Source: Lysobacterales bacterium (GTDB taxonomy: Bacteria > Pseudomonadota > Gammaproteobacteria > Xanthomonadales > SZUA-5). From it: a DNA stretch of 49,907 nt. The notes below the pieces were generated by a model. That model did not search any database, was not told the DNA's origin, and saw only the letters and a list, made by a program, of their open reading frames with translations. The stretch spans positions 1 to 49,907 of the forward strand of contig JALHMG010000039.1 of NCBI GenBank assembly GCA_022844135.1, given 5' to 3'. Positions 23,938-33,147 of the stretch are shown here, piece after piece; the stretch's first letter is position 1, and each line of letters starts with the position of its first letter. A program made the translations under genes and the position numbers.

Positions 23938-26109
23938 CTACCGCCGCCGCATCCAGAAGCTGCCGCCGCCAAACACTTTGTCCACCGGTACGCCGAGCGC
24001 AACGCTGAGTGCTTCGCGGTGGTGGAGTGCCGCATAGTTGCAGGCAAACAGCACTTCCCACACTTCGCTGTGCATGAGCAGTGCGCGCAGCAGGTACTGC
24101 TCATTCCAACTGCGGTTCTCGTCGAGCACCCATTCGCGCAGGTACTCGGCCGGCAGGAAGATATCGTGTACGTGCACGATAACGCCGGATTTCAGCCGCG
24201 GCAGCACGTCGAAAAACAGCGTGTTGACATCGCTCCCGGTCTTGCTCACGTGCGAGGAGTCGATGAACAGCATGTCCCCAGCCTGCAGCGACTCGAATAA
24301 GGCCGGCGCCACGCGTTCGACGCGCTCGACGATCACCTCGCGAATGCCCGGCACACCGCGCGTCAGGAAGGGTCGCGGATACGGCTCGATGCAGCGGATG
24401 TCGATGGCGCCGTCGAGAAAACGCCGATTGACATCGGCCATCAGCAGCGAGGAATAACCGGAGCCGACTTCGATGATGCGCGCCGGCCTCAACTCACGCA
24501 GCAGCACAAACAGCGCGCGCGCATCGAGCCAGGAAAACTGCGAGTTGCGCGTATAAAAGCTCGTCAGCTCGCTGTCTTGGGCGCCGGTTTCTGGATAGTC
24601 GTAGGCCAGGTAGTGACGTGGGAACCAGTTGCGCAAAATCTCCTCGTGCCGATCCGGCCTGAAGTCGATCCCGATCGGCAGCGGTGGCGATTCTGGCCAC
24701 AACTCTGCGGCACGTTTCTTCAGCTCGGCCGGATCGCACACGGGCGAATAGAAGTGGCCATTCGGGTGCGCGGTTCGGATCGTATCGCTGGCAGCACGCG
24801 CAGATTGCTTCGCAGTTTGCATCGCCGTTTGCGTCAAACCGCTCAGCCAGTCGCGCTTGGTTTCATCGTGCGCCAATTCGATAGCGATGACCTTGAGCGC
24901 CAAGGTGCGTACATCGCCCGAATCGGGCACGAGGCTCTCGCTGGCATCGATGCGCATCGTCAACTGCGTTCCGGCGCGTGCGCCCAGAGGCGCACGAAGG
25001 CGCACGCGCTGGCCGGGCGCGATGGTCGCTTCAGAGATTTCCTCGCCGAGCGTAATGGTCAGCGATTGCGCTCGCGGCAGACCTGGTGGCGCCCATAGCT
25101 CGAACGCAATCTCGGTGGCGCCGCGCGCCAGGTGCAACTGCGCGGTCAGCGTGGTCGTCATCCAGCCATCCGGCCAATAGCCCGCGATATCGCTGCTGGT
25201 CGCATAGCCCAGCAACGGCAAGGCCACTGCTGCTTGCGCCTCGCGCAAGGCCTGCGCCGCAGCAGCAAGCTGCGCGCTGGCTTCGAGCTCGCGCTGGTAC
25301 AGGAACTTGAGCTGCCCACGCATTTGCGCGAATCGTCGGCGCAGCAATATCCACTGCTCATGGCTCAACGTGGCATCCGGCTGGATGTCGTCTGGCAAAC
25401 CGGCCGGCACGTAAATCGTGCCATGCGAAGGCGCGGTCTCCGCTGCCGGGCGCGTGGTCGTATAGAGATAAATCGCGATCGACTTGCGCGTCAGATGACG
25501 CTTGTCTTCCGGCAGATCGATGCGCTCGAAGCCGTGCCAGGACACCTCGTTGGTCTCGAAAATCGCGCAGCGATTGTAGAGCGGTGCGAGCTTCAGAAAC
25601 GGTCCCGAGCCGGCCCACGGATCGGCATGCAACTCCAGGGCCCCACCCCAGGCATCGTCCCACTCAGGATTCAGATAGACGATCAGATTCAAGCGCCGAT
25701 GCCAGCCGCGCCGAGGCAGGATGTTGAAATCGACGTGGACATCGAGCCCCTGGCCATGCCGATTCTCGTGCGTCCCGCCGCCAACGTAGTCCGGGTCGTA
25801 GAGCAAATCGGAGATGCCGGTCAGCGTTTCGATGGTGCCCAGGAACTCGCGCGACTGCAGGAACCGATCGAGCCGCCCATAGGCCGGCGACAGCGATGGC
25901 ATATCCATCCTCACCGCCTTGTCGCCTACCGCGCCCAGCTCGTTCTTCGCAAAGCGTTCCTCAAAAGCTGGAAAATCGGCGAGCAGTTGGTCCAGCAAAT
26001 CGCGATCGAGGAAGTCGTCGATGACGTGATGACGGAAGGGCGTCGCCTGTTGGAAGCGCGCGGCGTGGATTGGAAGTTGGTCGAGGATTCGTTGCTGGAT
26101 TGAGGACAT
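23938..26109 (-). CDS. 2-oxoglutarate/Fe(II) oxygenase fused to a class I methyltransferase
   Basis: 723 residues from ATG 26109; a TTG two codons earlier is the only other start. Residues ~20-220 form a prolyl-hydroxylase-like oxygenase: H125-V-D127, distal H192 (SWHGF) and the 2-oxoglutarate-binding R208 (TRKSIAIYLY). A coiled segment (~250-295, Ala/Gln-rich) and a beta-rich domain (~300-410) follow. Residues ~495-715 are a SAM methyltransferase with motif I IIEVGSGYSS at 545-554, CIEPYPRPF and LFIDSSHV, like Methyltransf_24 proteins. The oxygenase would hydroxylate a protein or glycan side chain and the methyltransferase could cap the same acceptor; that coupling is inference. No signal peptide, so cytoplasmic. 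It stands alone, converging on the fabI operon. Confidence 0.87.
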   Translation of the reverse strand: MSSIQQRILDQLPIHAARFQQATPFRHHVIDDFLDRDLLDQLLADFPAFEERFAKNELGAVGDKAVRMDMPSLSPAYGRLDRFLQSREFLGTIETLTGISDLLYDPDYVGGGTHENRHGQGLDVHVDFNILPRRGWHRRLNLIVYLNPEWDDAWGGALELHADPWAGSGPFLKLAPLYNRCAIFETNEVSWHGFERIDLPEDKRHLTRKSIAIYLYTTTRPAAETAPSHGTIYVPAGLPDDIQPDATLSHEQWILLRRRFAQMRGQLKFLYQRELEASAQLAAAAQALREAQAAVALPLLGYATSSDIAGYWPDGWMTTTLTAQLHLARGATEIAFELWAPPGLPRAQSLTITLGEEISEATIAPGQRVRLRAPLGARAGTQLTMRIDASESLVPDSGDVRTLALKVIAIELAHDETKRDWLSGLTQTAMQTAKQSARAASDTIRTAHPNGHFYSPVCDPAELKKRAAELWPESPPLPIGIDFRPDRHEEILRNWFPRHYLAYDYPETGAQDSELTSFYTRNSQFSWLDARALFVLLRELRPARIIEVGSGYSSLLMADVNRRFLDGAIDIRCIEPYPRPFLTRGVPGIREVIVERVERVAPALFESLQAGDMLFIDSSHVSKTGSDVNTLFFDVLPRLKSGVIVHVHDIFLPAEYLREWVLDENRSWNEQYLLRALLMHSEVWEVLFACNYAALHHREALSVALGVPVDKVFGGGSFWMRRR

Positions 26110-26265
26110 GGACAACCGCTAAGCGCAAGATCAAAGTAGGCTAGCCGCAAACGCGCAGGTGCGTGCTGATCCGATCTCGGCCACAAAACCAGGAGCAACA
26201 CAGAGTCCGACGATCTGTTCGTGAGCAACAGATGAACGAAGCATCTGTCGGTCGTGCCGATCTTC

Positions 26266-26287
26266 GACCACGGTCCGCGTATCTTAA
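26266..26287. repeat. Solitary degenerate copy of the palindrome-array core
   Basis: GACCACGGTCCGCGTATCTT differs by a few bases from the array stretch GACCATGGGTCCGCGTACCT, about 2.4 kb from the array. It lies 29 bases before the start of the secreted-protein gene, upstream of its ribosome-binding site. It may be a remnant of the same repeat family. Confidence 0.5.
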
Positions 26288-26315
26288 GTGACTCGTTCAG
26301 ATCAAAGGGCTGGCA

Positions 26316-26939
26316 ATGCTCCAAAAATCGACTGTTGTTCTTGCGCTTCTGGCCATTTTGCCCACGCTGGCAAAAGCGGACGAATGCGAAGCAACAACCA
26401 CCGAAGAAGGTCGGGAAGAGTTCGAGTGTCGAGTGGATACCAGTGTCGGACCTATCGGCGACCCTACGAATCAACGCCCTCCCCTGGACCTCGATTTGGA
26501 TGCAGATCAGAATCTGGTTCTCAACATTTGTAGTCACTCCACATGGGGCCTATGGTCGCTGGCACCCGTTAGAATTGCTGAGTATTACGCGGTTTCTGGG
26601 AGCGGCAATCCAGGAACGCTTGAGTTGTGGCATTTTAAGAGAGATGGCCAGGATGTGGTCACCGCTCATTGGTTTACCGCTAACAGCTCACCGTCGTCAG
26701 CCGTCATTTTCACTGGTCCGTGCAGCGCTAGTGCCGCTCGCTTGTTCGTGACTATTGCAACAGTCGTCAATGGAGTTGACATCAGCGAAAACAGCGAATT
26801 GATCGGATCGTTCACGTTTCCCAACGAGAGGCGAGATGTCTTGGCTGGGTCCGAATGGTTCACGTTGCATCGAAGCGCGACTTCTAGCGGGAATGTTTAC
26901 TCGATAGAAACGATGTTTCGTACTTTCCGGCGACGTTAG
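26316..26939 (+). CDS. Secreted protein of unknown function
   Basis: 207 residues from ATG 26316, with AAAGGGC about 7 bases upstream. A clean signal peptide (MLQKSTVVLALLAILPTLAKA, cleavage near residue 20) is followed by an acidic, Cys-containing start (DECEATTTEEGREEFEC) and a mostly beta-type domain. Four cysteines remain in the mature protein (C23, C38, C72 and one in GPCSAS), enough for two disulfides. No family is recognised. Its TAG stop is formed by the TTAG target site of a five-hairpin repeat element that begins exactly there, so the element's insertion did not alter the reading frame. A divergent kinase or oxygenase link is not suggested. Confidence 0.7.
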   Translation: MLQKSTVVLALLAILPTLAKADECEATTTEEGREEFECRVDTSVGPIGDPTNQRPPLDLDLDADQNLVLNICSHSTWGLWSLAPVRIAEYYAVSGSGNPGTLELWHFKRDGQDVVTAHWFTANSSPSSAVIFTGPCSASAARLFVTIATVVNGVDISENSELIGSFTFPNERRDVLAGSEWFTLHRSATSSGNVYSIETMFRTFRRR

Positions 26940-27092
26940 CAGATCGCCGATAAACAGCCTGTTAGCGCGAACCAGGGATGGTTCGCGCACGGATCAAGCA
27001 CATCGCTTGTTCCATAAAGGGCATGGCCGGACATGCGCCGGACTTGAGACTTGAGAAACGCACAGGAAATGCGTTTCTCAACATCGTGTTAG
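26936..27092. mobile_element. Five-hairpin repeat element, copy 1 (TTAG-bounded)
   Basis: A 157-base element that starts and ends in TTAG and is closely similar to 41290-41449. It contains successive inverted repeats: GCGAACC/GGTTCGC, a decayed TCAAGC stem, GTCCGG/CCGGAC and a long GAGAAACGCA/TGCGTTTCTC stem. The first hairpin of copy 2 is decayed here. The matching TTAG ends suggest a 4-bp target duplication. It carries no gene. It lies between the stop of a secreted-protein gene and the 3' end of the kinase gene, where it could act as a terminator in both directions. Confidence 0.75.
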
Positions 27093-27136
27093 TCCCTTGA
27101 GGTATACGCCGTGATCGCTTCGCCCAGGCGATCGTC

Positions 27137-29719
27137 TTATCGAACCGAGCGGAGGCACTTGCGCAGCCTTGGGAGCACCGGATCCTCTGGCTGACTGTCG
27201 ATAATCAAGTCAACAGCAGCCTGAACATCAGGTCGCTGGTCGCGGCTCAGGCCACCGATACATAGCCGCTCGGCGCGGACTTTGGCCCGCGTAACAACGC
27301 CTTTATTGCCCATTGGCTCAAGCACTCGCAACGCAAAATCGAAGCTTTCGCGAGCCTCTTTGCGCAATCCGAGGTCGGATTGTGCCTGCCCAAGCCGGAT
27401 CGCATATAACATTGCATTGACGCTGGTCGGCGCGCTTTGTTGTGCCTGCGCAAACGCGGCCGACAGCAGCGGCAACGCGCTGGCCGGATCGTTCCGACGA
27501 TAAAGGTGCAGGCCACCGAGGTTGTACCGTAGCGATGCCAGCACGGGACTATCGGCGGTCATCGCTCGCGTGCCGACGCTCACCGCGGCTTCAAAGTGAC
27601 GCTGTGCCGCATCGATGTTTCCTGCGGCTCTTTCGATTGCACCCAAGCGGTCGAGCACGATAGCCACCTCTCCATGGTCTGCTCCGTATACGCGCGAGAG
27701 AAGGCCCAGCGACCATTGGGCCAGGCGACGGGCTTCGTCGTACGCGCCTTGATCGCGCTCGTATGAAGCGCGACGCAATGCCATTCTTGCCATCTCCGGA
27801 TCGTCGCTTTGCGGATCGAGCACGAAGTCCTCAGCGAATTCGCGCTCCTTTTCACGGTTGCCAGTTGCACCGTAGGCCAGCGAAAGGCCAATGCGTAAGA
27901 CTCGCGCGTCCTGACTGTCGGGCCCGAATCGCTGTTGCGCCGCTTGCAGCAGCGACTCCAAGACCTCGACCCCGGAACTGCCGTTTTGGAAGCGCGAACG
28001 TGCGCGTAACACTAAAGCGTGGAACTGCAGGTCAGTGAGGCTTGAATGAACATCGTCGCCATCGTGAACCGCCTGGGTATGCACAATTGCACGCTGATAA
28101 TCTCCAGACACGAAGGCGATTCGCGCCAGCGTCATGTGGATTCGTCTTGCGCCCTCTGTTTCCCCTGCGTGTTCCAGCGCTCTCTCGGCAAGCTCGCGGG
28201 CCGCCGGCAGATTTCCCAAGGACTGCTGAATGTCGGCGAACAACGTCAACAACCGGACGCGCACTGTCGGCTCGTTCTCGAGTGCGGTGTCGATATCCGC
28301 GATACCGCGATCAACGATGTCGCGCGCCGTCAGCTCTCTTCCGCGGGCCACGTTGGGGTCTGCTTGGCGAAACAGTCCTCGTAAGAAATCGACAACACGC
28401 TCGGATTCCAACTGCCGCGCCTGCGCGGTATCGCGCGCGACGCGCAGATTCTCGGCCTGCAGCCACAGCGCCACGATCGCCGCGATGATCGTCGCGGCGG
28501 TCACGCCAACCAGACTCACAGCCAGCCGATGCCGGCCCAGAAAACGCCGCGTTCGATACCAGCGCTCGCCACGTCGCGCGTCGATCGGCCGCGACTGCAG
28601 CACCGCCTGCAGATCCTCGGCGAAGGCTTGTGCGGTCGCGTAACGTCGCTGCGGTTCTTTGCGCAGCGCACGCGCCAGAACCAGATCGATATCGTTCTTC
28701 AGGAACCGCAGCAATTGTGCTGGCGTGGTTTGCCGTGCGCTCGCAATCCTCGCCTGATCGGCTGCGGGCAATGCAGCGAAACGTTGACTGGCGAGCGGCG
28801 GCAGCTGCTGCATCGCGCGTTCGAGCGCAGCGGGAACCGAAAGCTCGGCGAACTCGAGCGGCGCGGCGCCGCACAACAACTCATACAGCAGCACCGCGAC
28901 GGCGTAGACATCGGTGGCGGCACTGCTGGGCTCGCCGCGAATCTGCTCCGGCGCCGCGCATGCGAGCGAGAAATAGCGCTGGCCATCGGCGGTCGAAGGC
29001 GCCGCATCGTCGAGCGCCTTGCCGATGCCGAAATCCAGAATGCGCGGCTGTCCGCTGGTATCGACCAGCACATTCGCCGCTTTGATGTCGCGGTGCACCA
29101 CCAGCCGCTCGTGTGCGTATTGCAATCCCGCGAGCAAGGTCAGCACTTTGCGCACGCGCTCGGGCGCCGATACCCGCTGCTGTTCGCAGTACGCAGCGAT
29201 GCTGTCGCCGGCCACGAATTCCATCGCCAGATAAGGACGCTCGGCCGAATCGCCAACGTCGACCAGGCGCGCAATCGCGGGATGGTCCAGGCTCGCGAGG
29301 ATCGCGCGCTCCTGGCGGAAGCGCGCCATCGCCGCTGGCGCCGCGCGACGATTCGGCAGTTTGATCGCCACATGCTGCTGGCGCCCGTCGACTTCGCGCA
29401 CCCCGAGGTAAACCTGCCCCATGCCGCCTTCGCCCAGCGGCCGAACGATCTGGAACGGGCCCACTGCCGTTCCCGCCGCCAGCCCATCGTGCGTATGCGC
29501 AAACTCGCGCAGCTCCGCACCCACCGCCGCCACGACATGTCCACCCGTCTGCCCAACCACCCGCTCGTGCGCACTTAGAAGGCGCTGCAACGCCGCCTGC
29601 ACCTCAGGTTCGCTATCCAGCGCGCTGATGCGCTCGGCGCGCTCCGGCGTTGACAAGTCGATCAAGGCATCGAACAGCTCGGCCGCGCGCTGCAGAACCT
29701 TGACGTTCGGCGCACTCAC
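27137..29719 (-). CDS. Ser/Thr protein kinase with membrane helix and TPR sensor region
   Basis: 860 residues. Residues ~87-375 form a Hanks-type kinase with a full motif set: GEGGMGQVY (96-104), K120, H209-R-D211 with N216 (HRDIKAANV), D229-F-G and APE at 256-258. One membrane helix lies at ~399-420. Then ~430 residues of TPR-type helices extend outside the membrane. The N-terminal ~80 residues resemble the region that precedes many such kinases (LLSAHE). Its start overlaps the end of the ECF sigma gene (ATGA), so the two are co-translated. In known kinase/ECF43 pairs (PknT/EcfP in Vibrio, PknS/EcfK in Xanthomonas) the kinase phosphorylates the sigma factor to activate it. The same here is inference from context. 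Confidence 0.92.
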   Translation of the reverse strand: MSAPNVKVLQRAAELFDALIDLSTPERAERISALDSEPEVQAALQRLLSAHERVVGQTGGHVVAAVGAELREFAHTHDGLAAGTAVGPFQIVRPLGEGGMGQVYLGVREVDGRQQHVAIKLPNRRAAPAAMARFRQERAILASLDHPAIARLVDVGDSAERPYLAMEFVAGDSIAAYCEQQRVSAPERVRKVLTLLAGLQYAHERLVVHRDIKAANVLVDTSGQPRILDFGIGKALDDAAPSTADGQRYFSLACAAPEQIRGEPSSAATDVYAVAVLLYELLCGAAPLEFAELSVPAALERAMQQLPPLASQRFAALPAADQARIASARQTTPAQLLRFLKNDIDLVLARALRKEPQRRYATAQAFAEDLQAVLQSRPIDARRGERWYRTRRFLGRHRLAVSLVGVTAATIIAAIVALWLQAENLRVARDTAQARQLESERVVDFLRGLFRQADPNVARGRELTARDIVDRGIADIDTALENEPTVRVRLLTLFADIQQSLGNLPAARELAERALEHAGETEGARRIHMTLARIAFVSGDYQRAIVHTQAVHDGDDVHSSLTDLQFHALVLRARSRFQNGSSGVEVLESLLQAAQQRFGPDSQDARVLRIGLSLAYGATGNREKEREFAEDFVLDPQSDDPEMARMALRRASYERDQGAYDEARRLAQWSLGLLSRVYGADHGEVAIVLDRLGAIERAAGNIDAAQRHFEAAVSVGTRAMTADSPVLASLRYNLGGLHLYRRNDPASALPLLSAAFAQAQQSAPTSVNAMLYAIRLGQAQSDLGLRKEARESFDFALRVLEPMGNKGVVTRAKVRAERLCIGGLSRDQRPDVQAAVDLIIDSQPEDPVLPRLRKCLRSVR

Positions 29720-30297
29720 GTTTTTGCGCTTTCCCCGAGTTGATCGTGCAAAAAGGCCATCGCAAACTGCCAGTCGCGCTTGACTGTGGTCAGCGACATG
29801 CCAGACGCTTCGGCGACTTCCTCCAGCGTCATGCCGGCGAAGTAGCGCATTTCGACCACTTTGGCGGCGCGCGGCTGCACCGCTTCGAGATTGATCAGGG
29901 CTTGATCGATAGCCAGCAGATCGTCGCTCGCCAGCGCTTTGCGGTCAGTTTCGTCGATGGCATGGCCGAGGCTGACGTGCTCCCAATCGGCGCCGCGCTT
30001 CTCGGCAAGCCGCTCGCGCACCTGATCGATCAGCACGCGACGAATCACGCGCGCCGAAATCGCGAAGAAATGCGCACGATTGGCGAACGCGACCTCGCGC
30101 TGATCGGCCAGCCGAAGATACGACTCGTTAACGAGTTCCGTCACGGAGAACACCGCTGCGTCGCGCTTGCTCATCCTCTGCGCGGCGATCTGCTTGAGCA
30201 CTGGATACACGGCATCCATCAGCGCCGACTCTGCGTTCGCATCGCCCTGCCGCCAGCGCACGAGGAGCTGCGTCACATCGTTACGATTGGGCAGCAT
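29716..30297 (-). CDS. ECF-type sigma factor of the kinase-linked class
   Basis: 193 residues from ATG 30297 (GGGGA about 5 bases upstream). In-frame ATGs at 30339, 30372 and 30390 exist, but family members begin just before DVTQLL as here. Region 2 (~8-100) includes ELVNESYLRLADQ and the RRVLIDQVRERLAEKRG helix. Region 4 (~130-190) includes the helix-turn-helix MTLEEVAEASGMSLTTVKRDW. No anti-sigma factor is encoded nearby; the next gene, overlapping by 4 bases, is a Ser/Thr kinase. That points to control by phosphorylation instead of sequestration. Target promoters cannot be told from the window. Confidence 0.92.
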   Translation of the reverse strand: MLPNRNDVTQLLVRWRQGDANAESALMDAVYPVLKQIAAQRMSKRDAAVFSVTELVNESYLRLADQREVAFANRAHFFAISARVIRRVLIDQVRERLAEKRGADWEHVSLGHAIDETDRKALASDDLLAIDQALINLEAVQPRAAKVVEMRYFAGMTLEEVAEASGMSLTTVKRDWQFAMAFLHDQLGESAKT

Positions 30298-30515
30298 CTC
30301 GATCCCCGCTAGTTCTCGAAGGTAGTCCGAACGCGTCATCGGCAACGAAGTTCCTCGCCACGGCAGATTCATGACGAGGAACCGAGCCAAAAAGTCGCGG
30401 TTTTCCGCGTCTAGCGTCGGCCATTATGGGAGAAGACGAGGCCGCGAAGAGATGCGCCAAGAAAAGTCACGATGCGGTACCCTGCGTGAGAACGCGGGCG
30501 GGCGAAACGCCGCGG

Positions 30516-30540
30516 GGCGCCGTAGTCCGGCTACGGCGCC
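30516..30540 (-). terminator. Hairpin after the S9 peptidase gene
   Basis: GGCGCCGTAG (30516-30525) pairs perfectly with CTACGGCGCC (30531-30540) across a 5-base loop, ten bases past the peptidase stop. There is no clear T-run, so it may act as an attenuating or RNA-stabilising hairpin, not a classical intrinsic terminator. Confidence 0.55.
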
Positions 30541-30549
30541 GCCTGGGGC

Positions 30550-32472
30550 TTACTTGGTACCCTTCAAATGCTCATCCAGAAACTTGAGCACCGCCGCGTA
30601 GCCGCGACTTTCGTTTTCGCGCTTCACAAAGCCATGGCCCTCGTCCGGGAAGATCACATACTCCACCGGCACGTTGTTGGCCTTGACCGCAGCCACGATT
30701 TCGTCGCTCTCCACCTGAAGCACGCGCGGATCGTTGGCGCCCTGCAGCACGATCATCGGTTTGGTGATGTTCTTGGCGTGGAACAGCGGGCTGATGCGCG
30801 TCAGGCGTTCTTTGTCTTTCACCGGATCGCCGAGCTCGGCATACAGCGCGTCGCGCTGCGCTTCCCACCAGGGCGGAATGCTTTCCAGGGTACGCAGCCA
30901 ATTGGCGACACCGAAGATGTTCACACCCACTTTAAACTCATCCGGACGGAATGCCAGCGCTGCCAAGGTCATGTAGCCGCCATAGCTGCCGCCAGCAATC
31001 CCGATGCGATCCGGATCGACCTTACCAGTAGCAATCAGCATACCCTTGCTGGCCACGACATCGTCCAGATCCGCCTCGCCGTGCTTTTGATCGTCGGCCG
31101 CGAAGAAGGTCTTGCCGTAGCCTGAGCTGCCGCGATTGTTGATCGCGTACACCGCGTAACCGTGATTCACGAGGTACTGCAGCAGCGCCGAGTAATTCAG
31201 GCGCGATTGGCCACCCGGACCGCCATGCACCCAGACCACTGCTGGTACTCTGTTGTCGGCGCTGGCTTCCTTCGGCCAGTACATGATGCCGGGGATTTCC
31301 AGGCCGTCATAACTGGCGTAGCGCACCACCTCGCCCTCCACCAGATCATCTGGATTAATGGCCGAATTGAGCGCCGAGACCAGTTCGCGCGCCTGCCCTC
31401 CGACATCGGCGCTCCACAGCGAACCCGGTGCGCGCGAGCTGGCCACATAAAACGCGAGCTTGCCGGCGTCCTTGCTGAATGTCGCCGAAGTAATGTCGCC
31501 TGCCGGCACCACCGGAAGCGCCACGGGCGCCAGCGAGTTGGCGTCGAGCAGTGTCAGATCAGTACGAGCATCGGCGTTGACGTACACCAGCATATATCGA
31601 TCGTCTGGCGAATACGTGGCGCCGGCAACATCCCACGAGGGCTCGAACAACACCGTGCGCTCGCCGCTGTCCGGGTTCAGGCGCACCAGCTTGCTGAACT
31701 CGGCGTCGCGATTGCTGGTGATCAGCAAGTCGCCGCTGGGAGTGAAGGCTTGCACGTTATTGGCTTCGACGCCGTCGCTTTCCGTGAGATTGCGCGACTG
31801 TCCGGTGGCGATCTCGTAGAGAACGATGTCGATGTCGTTCGTGGTGTTTGGTTTCTCCAAGGCGACGAAACGCTTGTCGCGACTGATCGCCGATGGAAAC
31901 AGACCGCTCTCGTTTTTGAAGAACAGCGTGCGCTCATACGAGGCGATGTCGTACTCATAGACATCGAAGTAGCGTTGATCGCGCTCGTTGCTGCAAATGA
32001 AGAACGATTGATCGTCATCGGCGAAGCCGCAGAAATCGGCGCGATGTTTGTCGCCCGGCGTCAAGTCCTTGAGCGTGCCGTCCGCCTCTCGCACATAAAC
32101 ATGCGCCAACTCGTTACCGCCCTGATCGGCGGTGATCAGCAGGCGCTCGTCGTTCGGGAAGTACTGTACGACGTACTGCGCATCGGTGGTCGAGGCGGTC
32201 AGCGCTTTGGGCTCGCCGCCGCCGATCGGCACTTCATACACATTGACCACGCCCGAAGCATTCGACGAAAACGCCACTTTGCTGCCGTCGGGCGAAATCG
32301 TCGCGCCGCTCAGGCGCAGGTTCGACAGCAAGGTGTCGATATCGTAACGTTTGGTCGTCTGCACGACAGGCGCCGCGGCAGGAGTCGTTGCAGGTGCAGC
32401 CGCGGGTGGCGGGGCGTCCTGCTGGCAGGCGGCCAGGGACAGCGCGCATAGCGCGAGAGGCAAAAGGCGCAT
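30550..32472 (-). CDS. S9-family prolyl oligopeptidase-type lipoprotein
   Basis: 640 residues from ATG 32472; a longer open frame reaches 32664 across the divergent LuxR gene start and is rejected. The signal sequence ends LSLAAC with C16 as lipid site, followed by an Ala/Pro linker. Residues ~45-380 form a beta-propeller (SPDGSKVAFSS repeats). Residues ~385-640 form the alpha/beta-hydrolase with S496 (GGSYGGY), D581 (ANDPRV) and H613 (EGHGF), and the WVHGGPGGQ oxyanion loop. Such enzymes are dipeptidyl- or acylaminoacyl-peptidases that trim short peptides. The envelope anchor suggests use of peptides taken up or released by secreted proteases. It is divergent from the LuxR gene. Confidence 0.92.
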   Translation of the reverse strand: MRLLPLALCALSLAACQQDAPPPAAAPATTPAAAPVVQTTKRYDIDTLLSNLRLSGATISPDGSKVAFSSNASGVVNVYEVPIGGGEPKALTASTTDAQYVVQYFPNDERLLITADQGGNELAHVYVREADGTLKDLTPGDKHRADFCGFADDDQSFFICSNERDQRYFDVYEYDIASYERTLFFKNESGLFPSAISRDKRFVALEKPNTTNDIDIVLYEIATGQSRNLTESDGVEANNVQAFTPSGDLLITSNRDAEFSKLVRLNPDSGERTVLFEPSWDVAGATYSPDDRYMLVYVNADARTDLTLLDANSLAPVALPVVPAGDITSATFSKDAGKLAFYVASSRAPGSLWSADVGGQARELVSALNSAINPDDLVEGEVVRYASYDGLEIPGIMYWPKEASADNRVPAVVWVHGGPGGQSRLNYSALLQYLVNHGYAVYAINNRGSSGYGKTFFAADDQKHGEADLDDVVASKGMLIATGKVDPDRIGIAGGSYGGYMTLAALAFRPDEFKVGVNIFGVANWLRTLESIPPWWEAQRDALYAELGDPVKDKERLTRISPLFHAKNITKPMIVLQGANDPRVLQVESDEIVAAVKANNVPVEYVIFPDEGHGFVKRENESRGYAAVLKFLDEHLKGTK

Positions 32473-32554
32473 GGATGTGATCCGGGCGGAAGGGGCGCGC
32501 AGCATGCCAGTCATCGGCGTCGCGCGCTTGGGCCCAAGGTCATAGAATCGCGCC

Positions 32555-33025
32555 ATGACCCGTTCGACCGTCCTGCATGTGCTGGTGTTCGGCGCCTTAG
32601 GCGGCGTGTTGATCGCTGCGCTCAAGTGGCTCGAGTATCGCTGGCTGGTCGCCACGCACGCCACGGAGCTTTACGCTGGCGCAGTTGCAATCTTGTTCGC
32701 CGCCATTGGGCTTGTTCTGGGTCGCAAGCTGACGCGCCCGCAAATCGAGATTCGCGAGATTCCGGTGGAAGTGCCGATACCGATGGCGGCGGCTGCCGGC
32801 TTCACTCGCGACGAGCAACGCCAGGCGCAATTAGGACTGACGGCGCGCGAAATCGACATGCTTGAGCAGATGGCGGCTGGATTGTCGAATCGCGAAATCG
32901 CCGCGCGCTCCTTTGTCAGCGAGAACACCGTCAAGACTCACGTGAGCCGGATTTACGAGAAACTCGACGCGCGGCGGCGCACGCAAGCGGTGCAGCGGGC
33001 TCGCGAGTGGCGCCTCATCGCGTGA
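32555..33025 (+). CDS. Membrane-anchored LuxR-type regulator
   Basis: 156 residues. Two membrane helices (~5-24 and ~40-57) and a short linker (EIPVEVPIP) precede a C-terminal LuxR/GerE helix-turn-helix at ~95-150 (LTAREIDMLEQMAAGLSNREIA...VSENTVKTHVSRIYEKL). No receiver or ligand-binding domain is present, so the signal would have to be sensed in the membrane or through a partner. The DUF4199 gene starts 122 bases downstream. As I recall, LuxR and DUF4199 genes are often paired, in Bacteroidetes and Proteobacteria, which supports a functional unit. Confidence 0.85.
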   Translation: MTRSTVLHVLVFGALGGVLIAALKWLEYRWLVATHATELYAGAVAILFAAIGLVLGRKLTRPQIEIREIPVEVPIPMAAAAGFTRDEQRQAQLGLTAREIDMLEQMAAGLSNREIAARSFVSENTVKTHVSRIYEKLDARRRTQAVQRAREWRLIA

Positions 33026-33147
33026 TCAAGTGCCGCAACTTTCGGGTGATCTGGCTTTTGCGCAGGCAAGATCATTCTTTTGGGTGACGCATCGGCGGGG
33101 CGCATTGCGTGCAATAGCAACACCATCCCACCCCATCGGAGCACCAC

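Noticed and set aside
23175-24104. Long minus-strand open frame of 23-residue repeats across the palindrome array
   Set aside because: The 69-base period is a multiple of three, which keeps frames open by arithmetic. The product is Arg/Thr/Gly-rich, overlaps real genes at both ends and has no start signal.
31162-32451. 429-residue plus-strand open frame
   Set aside because: It is wholly antisense to the S9 peptidase, whose motifs and lipobox are complete. GC-rich codon bias makes such shadows common.
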